Shown here: positions 1-5,697 of the stretch, piece after piece
How the letters are laid out: each line of letters opens with the position of its first letter
Numbering within the stretch: the stretch's first letter is position 1
Source of the DNA: JBGAMH01 sp044222045
GTDB taxonomy: Bacteria; Eisenbacteria; RBG-16-71-46
Direction: 5' to 3'
DNA length: 6,437 bases
NCBI GenBank assembly: GCA_044222045.1
Contig: JBGAOB010000271.1
Coordinates: forward strand, 1 to 6,437
Made by a program: the position numbers and the translations under genes
Notes under the pieces: generated by a model
The model's input: the letters and a program-made list of their open reading frames with translations, nothing else
Database searches by the model: none
Told to the model about the DNA's origin: nothing

Positions 1-357
1 CGCGCGCACGCGCTCGGCGCCGTCGCGGCCGGCGTAGTGCCGCGTGATCCATTCCACGGTGCGCACGGTCGCGCGCGTGCCGGTGCGCGACTTCCACGCC
101 GCGAACGGCGCGAACACCGGCGCCAGCCGCCGGCTCGTGACGATCACGTACGGCACGCTGCCGTGCATGCGGCGCGGCGTGAGCAGCAGTGCGTCGTCGG
201 GCGCCACTTCGTCGGGAAACAGCACGTCGTCCGCAGGCGACGCCGGGGCCCGGGGCGGCACCTCGGGCGGGACGAGGTCCGTCGGGTGCTGCGCGCGAAC
301 GGGTGACGCCAGTGCGAGCGCGCCGGCCATGGCCAGCGCGAGGAGCGGGGAGCGCAT
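1..357 (-). CDS. Gingipain-like C25 family cysteine peptidase, N-terminal part (runs off the left edge)
   Basis: The 119 visible residues begin with a signal peptide: MRSP, a Leu/Ala-rich core, then a probable cut after V-R-A at residue 22. A Pro/Asp-rich stretch of about 45 residues follows. From residue 70 the sequence matches the opening of the peptidase C25 catalytic domain: a hydrophobic strand YVIVTS (70-75), then F-A-A-W-K (85-89), then T-V-E-W-I (100-104). Gingipains have the same strand, DWK and 'V..ae.I' order. The catalytic His and Cys would lie beyond the window, so activity cannot be judged. The family consists of secreted or surface endopeptidases. The ATG at 357 is supported by a GGAGG five bases upstream. 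The gene lies 223 bp downstream of the 798-aa secreted-protein gene on the same strand. Seen: signal peptide and motif order. Inferred: family and extracellular location. Confidence 0.82.
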   Translation of the reverse strand, partial: MRSPLLALAMAGALALASPVRAQHPTDLVPPEVPPRAPASPADDVLFPDEVAPDDALLLTPRRMHGSVPYVIVTSRRLAPVFAPFAAWKSRTGTRATVRTVEWITRHYAGRDGAERVRA

Positions 358-362
358 CGCGA

Positions 363-367
363 CCTCC
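363..367 (-). promoter_or_regulatory. Ribosome-binding site of the C25 peptidase gene
   Basis: On the minus strand the sequence reads GGAGG, then five bases, then ATG at 357-355. This is a full Shine-Dalgarno core at normal spacing, and it fixes the start in a region where long GC-driven frames overlap on both strands. Confidence 0.75.
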
Positions 368-535
368 GGTGTGTGGGGCTGCCAGGTGCGGCCGAGAGCC
401 GCGGGACCGGAGTCGCAAGAGAAGTGGGGCATGCCTCCCGGGGCGGAATCGTTCGGTGGGTGGTGCCACCCGTCGTACCGGACACCGCGTTCCCCGGTTC
501 CGCGATTCGGTCGGCGAGACTCCGGAGGGCGATCG

Positions 536-564
536 GGAGCGCGCCCGCCAGGGGGGCGCGCTCC
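536..564 (-). terminator. Hairpin after the 798-aa gene, probable transcription terminator or mRNA 3'-end stabiliser
   Basis: A perfect 11-bp stem, GGAGCGCGCCC (536-546) with GGGCGCGCTCC (554-564), closes a 7-base loop. It begins 16 bases past the TAG stop (581-583) of the minus-strand gene. No T-run follows on the minus strand (next bases CGATCGCCC), so it is not a textbook intrinsic terminator, but such T-less hairpins are common in GC-rich genomes. If it only partly terminates, it would lower expression of the downstream C25 peptidase. The rest of the 358-580 gap has no recognisable promoter. It does hold an imperfect palindrome, GGGTGG-TG-CCACCC, at 458-471. Confidence 0.5.
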
Positions 565-580
565 GCGAAGCGGCCCGTGC

Positions 581-2977
581 CTACCGCACCACCGTCAGCC
601 GCCGCGCGAGCACCCGGTCGCCCGCGGCCATGCGCACGAAGTACGCGCCCGACGGAAGCGCGCGGCCGTCGTCGCCGGTCAGCGCGAACGAGGCGGCGTG
701 CGTGCCGGCGTGGTCGTCCCCGTCGCGCAGCGTGCGCACGCGACGGCCCGCACCGTCGTAGAGCGCCAGGGTCACGCGCCCCGCGCGCGGCAGCGTCCAA
801 CGCAGCACGGTGGCGCCGCGCGCCGGGTTCGGCTGCGGCGCGGCCAGCTCGAGCGCGGCGGCCGTCGGCGCCGGTGCGTCCACCGTCCCGCTCGGCACCA
901 CGGTCGCGGCGGGCGATTCGTTGCCGTGCGTGTCCACCGCCGTGACCTTGTACACCCACGGCGCGCCCGCGGCGTCCACCCAGCCCGTGTCGGCCGGCGC
1001 ACCCACGAGGTTAGCGGGCGACGGCGTGAACGCGGTGTTCGGCCCGCGGTAGACGCGGTAGCCCGCGAGGTCGGCCTCGGCGTTCGGGTTCCACGTCAGC
1101 CGCGTGCTGCCGCCGGCGTAGCGCGCCGCGAGCGGCCCCGGCGACGCGGGCGGCAGGTTGTCCACGGAGTAGCCCGAGTCGTTCGCCGAGTACCACCATG
1201 CCGTGCCGCCCGAGTTGCGTGCCTGCACGCGGAACAGCGTGCGCGGGTTCGAGCCCGCCACCGAGTCGCTGGTGGTGGGCGTGACCACGCCGTAGTCCTC
1301 GCTGCGCTGCGCCGCCACGGTCTGCACCAGCTCCCAGTACGACGTCGTGGCGTCGGGCTCCTGCACGCTCACGAAGCGCTCGGCACTCGCGCCGCCGCGC
1401 ATCGCCGCCAGCGCCAGCGCCGGCGGCGCGGAACGATACAGGCGGTACTCGCTCACCGTGAGCCACGGCTCGTACTCGAGGTAACTTGCCTTCCACGACA
1501 CCTTCACCTGCCCGCCCTGGTCGTTCGGCACGTCGCGCACCGACACGATCGCCGGGTCCGCCGAGCCGAGCGCGCCGAAGTGATCCACGCGCGTCCCGTA
1601 GACGTCGCCCGCTCCGACCGGGTCGCGCGTGTCGTTCCACGCGAGCAGAGCATCGCCGTCGGGCGTGGCCACCAGCTCGTGGGCGAGACTGACCGGGTAT
1701 CCGTTCGTGACCGAGGTGTTCGCCGCCACGCCGTCGAACGTCCACATCCGTGAGCCGGCCGCGTTCAGGCGCTGGGCGAAGATGCCGCCGTACAGATCGA
1801 AGCGCGCGTCGTACCACGACACGATGGCACCGCCCGCTCCGTCGGGCGCGATGCGCGAGTAGTCCTCGACCGCGATGTTCGTGCACACGGACACGCCCGA
1901 CGCGCCCCACATGGCGCCGCCGCCCGAGGTCACGTGCTGGGCGTAGATGTCTCCATTGCCTGTCGCGTTGCGAGTGTCCGTGAACGAAAGGAACGCGCCG
2001 CCCACGCCGTCGGGCGCAGCCGCGATCGCGTACTCGCTGCCGCTGCCGTTCGCGACGGGAATGCCGCCGGAGCCCCAGCGTGCGGATCCGCTCCCGTCGA
2101 CGCGCTGCCCGTACAGGTCGGTGCTCGTGCCGGCCCGGTTGTCGCCCCAGAAGATCAGCGCCATCGACTGCGGGTCGAGCACGACGACCGGCCCGAACTG
2201 GTTCCCGGTGGCGACGCCGACGGCGAGCCCGTTCGTCGTCCAGTAGTTGGCGATGGAAGGGCCCGCGGTCACGACGAGCTGCGCGTAGATGTCGCCCGCA
2301 TCGGCGCGCTGATCGCGCCACGCGATCACGGCCGCGTTGAACGCGGACGTGAGCGACGAGGCGATCGCCACTTCGCGCTGGTCGTTCGCGGCGTTGCACA
2401 CGACGATGCCGTTCGCGGTAGTGCCGACCTGGCCCGCCGACGTGATCACCTGCGCGTAGACATCGCCGCTCCCCGGCACGCGCCAGTCCGCCCACGCGAC
2501 CACGTACGAGCCCGCGCCGGTTGTCGCGATCACAGGGGCGTACTGGTCCAGCGCCGCCGTACACACGGCCACGCCGTTCGCGGTCCACTGCACCGCGCCG
2601 GCGGCGTTCACACGCTGCGCATAGACGTCGGAGGTCGCGCCCGAGCGGTAGTCCTGCCACACCATCACCGCGCCGCCCGCGCCGTCGCTCGCGGCGTCCA
2701 CGGTGGTCTGCCCACCCGCGGCCGCGCACACGACCGTGTGCCACCGGAGCGTCCCCGTGGCGTCCACGCGCTGGGCGTGGATGTCGCCGTTCTCGACGTA
2801 GGCCACGATCATCCCGCCGGTCCCATCCGGTACGGCCGAGGGGCTGTTCTGGACCGAGGTCCCGGCGGCGATCGGCAGGCCCGCGGTGGGGTCGTTCGAC
2901 CAGGCCGCGCGGGCGTCGCGGGAGGGGAGCAGCAGCAGTGCGAGCAGCGGGAGCAGCGCAAGACGGGCGAGGCGCAT
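581..2977 (-). CDS. Secreted repeat protein: W-x-D-x-R propeller-like repeats, two FN3-like domains, C-terminal FlgD/Por-type domain
   Basis: This is a 798-residue exported protein. Residues 1-24 form a signal peptide (Arg-containing N-end, poly-Leu core, cut after A-R-A). Residues 45-470 hold eight units of 47-60 residues, each with [W/F]-x-D-x-R then D-[I/V/L]-Y-[A/G]-Q-R-V; they probably form a beta-propeller. Residues about 473-605 and 608-699 are fibronectin-III-like; the second contains the typical L-x-W-x-P-N...GYRVYRG and Y-x-V-x-A-V-D-x-x-G-N-E-S motifs. Residues 711-798 match the FlgD Ig-like / Por-secretion C-terminal type: PQPNPARG, Y-D-G-x-G-R-R-V-R-T-L, G-x-Y-F-V-R, ending RRLTVVR. 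Domains of this type end many surface or secreted FCB-group proteins. No enzymatic residues are recognisable; binding or adhesion is inferred. The ATG at 2977 has GGAG six bases upstream. The exact ligand and function are unknown. Confidence 0.85.
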   Translation of the reverse strand: MRLARLALLPLLALLLLPSRDARAAWSNDPTAGLPIAAGTSVQNSPSAVPDGTGGMIVAYVENGDIHAQRVDATGTLRWHTVVCAAAGGQTTVDAASDGAGGAVMVWQDYRSGATSDVYAQRVNAAGAVQWTANGVAVCTAALDQYAPVIATTGAGSYVVAWADWRVPGSGDVYAQVITSAGQVGTTANGIVVCNAANDQREVAIASSLTSAFNAAVIAWRDQRADAGDIYAQLVVTAGPSIANYWTTNGLAVGVATGNQFGPVVVLDPQSMALIFWGDNRAGTSTDLYGQRVDGSGSARWGSGGIPVANGSGSEYAIAAAPDGVGGAFLSFTDTRNATGNGDIYAQHVTSGGGAMWGASGVSVCTNIAVEDYSRIAPDGAGGAIVSWYDARFDLYGGIFAQRLNAAGSRMWTFDGVAANTSVTNGYPVSLAHELVATPDGDALLAWNDTRDPVGAGDVYGTRVDHFGALGSADPAIVSVRDVPNDQGGQVKVSWKASYLEYEPWLTVSEYRLYRSAPPALALAAMRGGASAERFVSVQEPDATTSYWELVQTVAAQRSEDYGVVTPTTSDSVAGSNPRTLFRVQARNSGGTAWWYSANDSGYSVDNLPPASPGPLAARYAGGSTRLTWNPNAEADLAGYRVYRGPNTAFTPSPANLVGAPADTGWVDAAGAPWVYKVTAVDTHGNESPAATVVPSGTVDAPAPTAAALELAAPQPNPARGATVLRWTLPRAGRVTLALYDGAGRRVRTLRDGDDHAGTHAASFALTGDDGRALPSGAYFVRMAAGDRVLARRLTVVR
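1568..2839 (-). repeat. Eight tandem W-x-D-x-R / D-V-Y-A-Q protein repeats
   Basis: Within the 798-aa protein, the D-[IVL]-Y-[AG]-Q element (or a variant) recurs at residues 65, 117, 172, 229, 287, 343, 398 and 458. An upstream [W/F]-x-D-x-R recurs at 107, 162, 220, 277, 332, 388 and 447, with a degenerate AYVEN at 59-63 in unit one. A weak P-D-G-x-G-G-A strand start and a V-x-V-C strand are shared by several units. Unit length varies from 47 to 60 residues and the DNA copies have diverged, so the array looks old rather than recently duplicated. Confidence 0.85.
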
Positions 2978-2980
2978 GGG

Positions 2981-3017
2981 AGTCTCCGTGGGGGATGAGG
3001 CCGGTCTACCGGAGACT
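2981..3017 (-). promoter_or_regulatory. Leader hairpin that would mask the Shine-Dalgarno of the 798-aa gene
   Basis: In the minus-strand leader, AGTCTCCG (3017-3010) is the exact complement of CGGAGACT (2988-2981), separated by 21 bases. The second arm contains the GGAG used for the ATG at 2977, so pairing would block ribosome access. GTCT of the first arm can also pair with AGAC inside the loop, giving a competing small hairpin that would free the GGAG. The complementarity is directly visible. A regulatory role is inference. Confidence 0.4.
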
Positions 3018-3324
3018 GGGACCGTCGCGGCGGAGCCGAATCACAGGGCGGGCCGGGGAATTTCGTGGGTTCGGATGGGCGAAGTGCCCCACCCGCGCCT
3101 TCCCGGCGCCGCCGCTCCCGCGTCGCGCCCCGCCCCACGTCGGGCGGGCCCGGGCTCTTCATGGGCCGGCCGCCCGCGAGCGCGATCTTCCTTCGGTCCA
3201 CCGCGTTCTGGAAGAGGGCGCTCCTCGGCGTGTCTCGGGCACGCTTCCGATACGGCCCGCTTCCACGCCTTGCGGCCCGCCGCCCTCTCGCACTCTCGGC
3301 TCGCCGTTCATGAATCGTCCGGGC

Positions 3325-3330
3325 TAGGCT
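3325..3330 (+). promoter_or_regulatory. Possible -10 element for a near-leaderless transporter-thiL transcript
   Basis: TAGGCT fits the loose TAnnnT -10 pattern and ends 10 bases before the ATG at 3341, where no Shine-Dalgarno is visible. A transcript starting at about 3337-3339 would have almost no leader. No matching -35 hexamer is seen at the expected spacing, so this is tentative. Confidence 0.25.
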
Positions 3331-3340
3331 GCCGCGCGAC

Positions 3341-4591
3341 ATGAGCCCGAACCCGCCCGCCGCGCCCGATTCGGCGCCAGCCCCGCCCTCCGGTCCTTTC
3401 GCCGGCATCACGCGCAACGTGGTGGTGCTGGGCGTGGTGTCGTTCTTCACCGACGTCAGCACCGAGATGATCGTGCCCGTGCTGCCGCTGTTCATCACGC
3501 GCGTGCTGGGCGCGTCGGTGACCAGCCTGGGCGTGATCGAGGGCATCGCCGAGGCGACCGCCGCGCTGCTGCGCATCGGTTCGGGCTGGCTCTCGGACGT
3601 GACCGGTCGGCGGAAACCGCTGCTCGCCGCGGGCTACGGACTTTCGGGCGTGGCCAAGGCGCTGCTCGCGCTGGCCGCCTCGTGGCCGGCGGTGCTGTTC
3701 CTTCGCTTCGCCGACCGCTTCGGCAAGGGGCTGCGCAACCCGCCGCGCGACGCGCTGCTCGCCGATTCCACCGAGCCCGCCACGCGCGGCCGCGCGTTCG
3801 GCTTCCACCGCGGGCTCGACACGCTGGGCGCCGCGGTGGGCCCGCTCGTGGCGTGGGCGCTGCTCTCCGGGCAGCCCGCCGGGCTCGAGGACTTCCGCCG
3901 CATCTTCGCGATCTCCGCGATCCCCGCAGCGCTGTGCCTGGTCACGCTGCTCTTCTTCCTTCGCGCGCCGCATCGCGCGGCCCCGCCGTCCCGCGCCGGC
4001 GCGGCGCCGTTCCTGCCCTCGGGCGCGTTCCGGCGCTTCCTGCTGGTGGACGGTGTCTTCCAGCTCGGCAACAGCAGCATGGCGTTCGCACTGCTGCGCG
4101 CCGGCTCGCTGGGCGTGTCGCCCGCGCACGTGACGCTGGTCTACTTCGCCTACAACATCGTGTACGCGCTGCTGTCGTACCCGCTGGGCGGGCTGTCCGA
4201 CCGCATCGGTCGGCGCCCCCTGCTGCTGGCGGCGTACGCGCTCTATGCAGGCGTCTACGCCCTGTTCGCCTTCGGCGACCGGCCGATACTGTGGACCGCG
4301 GCGTTCCTGGTGCTGGGGCTCCACAGTGCGCTGCTCGAAGGACAACAGAAGAGCCTGATCGCCGATCTCGTGCCGGCCACGCAGCGCGGCACGGCCTTCG
4401 GCATGTACTACGCCGTGGTGGGGCTGGCGCTGCTGCCGGCCAGCGTGATCGCGGGGCTGCTCTGGGATCGCCGGGGCCCCGTGGCCACGTTCGGCATGGG
4501 CGCCGCGTTCGCCGCCCTCGCCGCGGTGCTGCTGATCACACTGCTTCCCGCCGAGCGGGAAAGGTCCGACCGTCATGCGCACTCCGGGTGA
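3341..4591 (+). CDS. Major facilitator superfamily (MFS) transporter, substrate unknown
   Basis: This 416-residue polytopic membrane protein has about 12 predicted helices in two homologous halves. MFS motif A appears as GWLSDVTGRRK (82-92) in the first half and again as GGLSDRIGRR (283-292) in the second. Residues 122-143 read R-F-A-D-R-F-G-K-G-L-R-N-P-P-R-D-A-L-L-A-D-S, a hallmark of the MJ1317-like MFS group. RGRAFGFHRGLDTLG (149-163) is echoed by RGTAFGMYYAVVG (349-361), showing the internal duplication. A Pro/Ala-rich cytoplasmic tail of about 20 residues precedes helix 1. An in-frame stop at 3311-3313 and no other start codon before 3341 support the chosen ATG, although no Shine-Dalgarno is visible. 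Its end overlaps thiL by 17 bp, implying one operon. The group is poorly characterised; drug, sugar or vitamin-related substrates are all possible. Confidence 0.9.
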   Translation: MSPNPPAAPDSAPAPPSGPFAGITRNVVVLGVVSFFTDVSTEMIVPVLPLFITRVLGASVTSLGVIEGIAEATAALLRIGSGWLSDVTGRRKPLLAAGYGLSGVAKALLALAASWPAVLFLRFADRFGKGLRNPPRDALLADSTEPATRGRAFGFHRGLDTLGAAVGPLVAWALLSGQPAGLEDFRRIFAISAIPAALCLVTLLFFLRAPHRAAPPSRAGAAPFLPSGAFRRFLLVDGVFQLGNSSMAFALLRAGSLGVSPAHVTLVYFAYNIVYALLSYPLGGLSDRIGRRPLLLAAYALYAGVYALFAFGDRPILWTAAFLVLGLHSALLEGQQKSLIADLVPATQRGTAFGMYYAVVGLALLPASVIAGLLWDRRGPVATFGMGAAFAALAAVLLITLLPAERERSDRHAHSG

Positions 4592-5591
4592 GTTCGAACG
4601 TATTCGTGGGCTGGTCGCGGGGCTGCCGCCCGGCGAAGGCGTGATCGTGGGCCCCGGCGACGACGCCGCCGTGATGCGCATGCGCGACGGCTTCGACCTG
4701 GTGGCCACCACCGACGCGTTCGTGGAGGGCCGCCACTGGCGCGCCGGCGCCATGGCGCCCGAGGCGCTCGGGCTGCGACTGGCCGCCGCGAACCTGTCCG
4801 ACCTGGCCGCGATGGCCGCCGTGCCGCGCTGGGCGTTGGTGTCGGCCGGCGCACCCACCGCGACCGACGCGGACTGGATGGAAGGCGTCGAGCGCGCGTG
4901 CGCGGTGGCGCTGGCCGCCGACGGCGCCGCCGTGGTGGGCGGCAACCTCGCCTCGTCGCCCGGCCCCGCGTGGTGGAGCCTCACGTTGCTCGGCGAGGTG
5001 GAGCGCGGCGACGCGGGGACGCGCTCCGGCGCGCGCGCCGGTGACGTGCTGGCCGTGACCGGCTGGCCCGGCCGCGCGGCCGCCGTGCTGGACTGCCAGG
5101 CCTCGGGCGTCGGCGTGCCCGACGCGCTGCGCGCCGCGTACGAAGCGCCGCCGTCGCGCGTGCGCGCCGCGCGCGCGATGGCCGCCGCCGGTGGCGTTCG
5201 CGCCGCGGTGGACGTGAGCGACGGCTTCGCCAGCGACCTCGCGCACCTGTGCGAGGCGAGCGGCGTGGGTGCCGAAGTGGAATGGTCGCGCTGGCCCGCC
5301 GACCCCGCGCAGCGCGAAGCCGCCACGCGGCTGGCCGTGCGCGCGCAGGCGTCGGAGCGCAGCGCGATGGCGATCGAGCTGGTGTTCCGACCGGCGCCCG
5401 GCGACGACTACGAGCTGATCCTGGCGGTGGACCCCGAGCGCTGGGACGTGGTCGCCGCGGCCGCCGCGAGTGCCGCGTGCCCGCTGACCGCGATCGGGCG
5501 CGTGACCGAGGTGCGCGGCCTGGTGGGCATCACGCCCGACGGCCGCAGCGCCCCGATCACGCCGCGCGGCTGGGACCACTTCGCGGCGTAG
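4575..5591 (+). CDS. thiL: Thiamine-monophosphate kinase ThiL
   Basis: ThiL is a cytoplasmic, Mg2+-dependent enzyme that phosphorylates thiamine monophosphate with ATP to thiamine diphosphate, the final cofactor step. The 338 residues are near the usual family length and carry the PurM/ThiL motifs in order: GPGDDAAV (26-33), TTD (45-47), V-E-G-R-H-W (50-55), NLSDLAAM (73-80), G-G-N-L (122-125), GDVLAVTGWPGRAAA (156-170), D-V-S-D-G (213-217), P-G-D-D-Y-E-L (275-281) and C-terminal G-W-D-H-F (332-336). The Asp-rich motifs bind metal and phosphates in known ThiL structures. All key positions look intact, so the enzyme is probably active. The start overlaps the transporter's last 17 bp; a GGGAAAGG (4557-4564) about 10 bases upstream is a plausible SD, and translation may be coupled. 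No other thiamine genes are in the window. The TAG stop faces a convergent gene across a 106-bp gap. Confidence 0.96.
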   Translation: MRTPGEFERIRGLVAGLPPGEGVIVGPGDDAAVMRMRDGFDLVATTDAFVEGRHWRAGAMAPEALGLRLAAANLSDLAAMAAVPRWALVSAGAPTATDADWMEGVERACAVALAADGAAVVGGNLASSPGPAWWSLTLLGEVERGDAGTRSGARAGDVLAVTGWPGRAAAVLDCQASGVGVPDALRAAYEAPPSRVRAARAMAAAGGVRAAVDVSDGFASDLAHLCEASGVGAEVEWSRWPADPAQREAATRLAVRAQASERSAMAIELVFRPAPGDDYELILAVDPERWDVVAAAAASAACPLTAIGRVTEVRGLVGITPDGRSAPITPRGWDHFAA

Positions 5592-5614
5592 CGGGCGGGC
5601 GCCGCATGGCGGGC

Positions 5615-5693
5615 CGGCGAAGGCCGCGCGCCGCCGCACCGTGGGACGAGATCGCGGACTCGCCGACGCCCGCGCTGCACGCGGCCTTCGCCG
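5615..5693. terminator. Inverted repeat in the convergent gap, possible bidirectional terminator
   Basis: CGGCGAAGGCCGCG (5615-5628) is the perfect reverse complement of CGCGGCCTTCGCCG (5680-5693), with 51 bases between. The right arm also forms its own tight hairpin, CGCGGC-CTTC-GCCGCG (5680-5695). It lies between the stop of thiL (5591) and the stop of the opposing HNH gene (5698-5700), where a terminator serving both directions is expected. No T-run flanks either side. Confidence 0.4.
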
Positions 5694-5697
5694 CGCA

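Larger units (their letters stand above)
2978..3340. other. Divergent intergenic region (363 bp) between the secreted-protein gene and the transporter-thiL operon
   Basis: Both flanking genes are transcribed outward, so promoters for both directions should lie here. I see no clear -35/-10 pair on either strand and no credible gene; open frames crossing it have Arg/Pro/Ala-rich, family-less translations. Visible elements are an SD-pairing inverted repeat (2981-3017), six G-tracts on the minus strand (3087-3136), a GC hairpin with arms 3141-3151 and 3163-3176 (3-base bulge), the palindrome TTCATGAA (3307-3314) and a -10-like TAGGCT (3325-3330). I see no TPP-riboswitch consensus, although thiL lies downstream. 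Confidence 0.7.

Noticed and set aside
1243..1258. tRNA T-arm lookalike GCGGGTTCGAGCCCGC
   Set aside because: It lies inside the 798-aa coding sequence, with no matching acceptor, D or anticodon arms upstream; a chance GC palindrome.
44..1753. Long plus-strand open frame opposite the secreted-protein and peptidase genes
   Set aside because: Its translation is Arg/Ala/Gly/His-rich with no domain, and it lies antisense to a gene with clear signal peptide, FN3-like and C-terminal domains. It is a GC-bias shadow.
2978..3340. Possible TPP (thiamine) riboswitch upstream of the transporter-thiL operon
   Set aside because: The conserved CTGAGA and the long ACCTGATCTGGATAATGCC-type element are not visible in this region on the plus strand.
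2886..3344. Plus-strand small frames through the divergent intergenic region
   Set aside because: The translations are Ser/Arg/Pro/Ala-rich, resemble no family, and start inside the secreted-protein gene. The region is better explained as regulatory.
3308..5326. 672-residue minus-strand open frame antisense to the transporter and thiL
   Set aside because: It has low-complexity Arg/Gly/Gln/Ala composition and no motifs, while the plus strand encodes two well-conserved families across the same bases.
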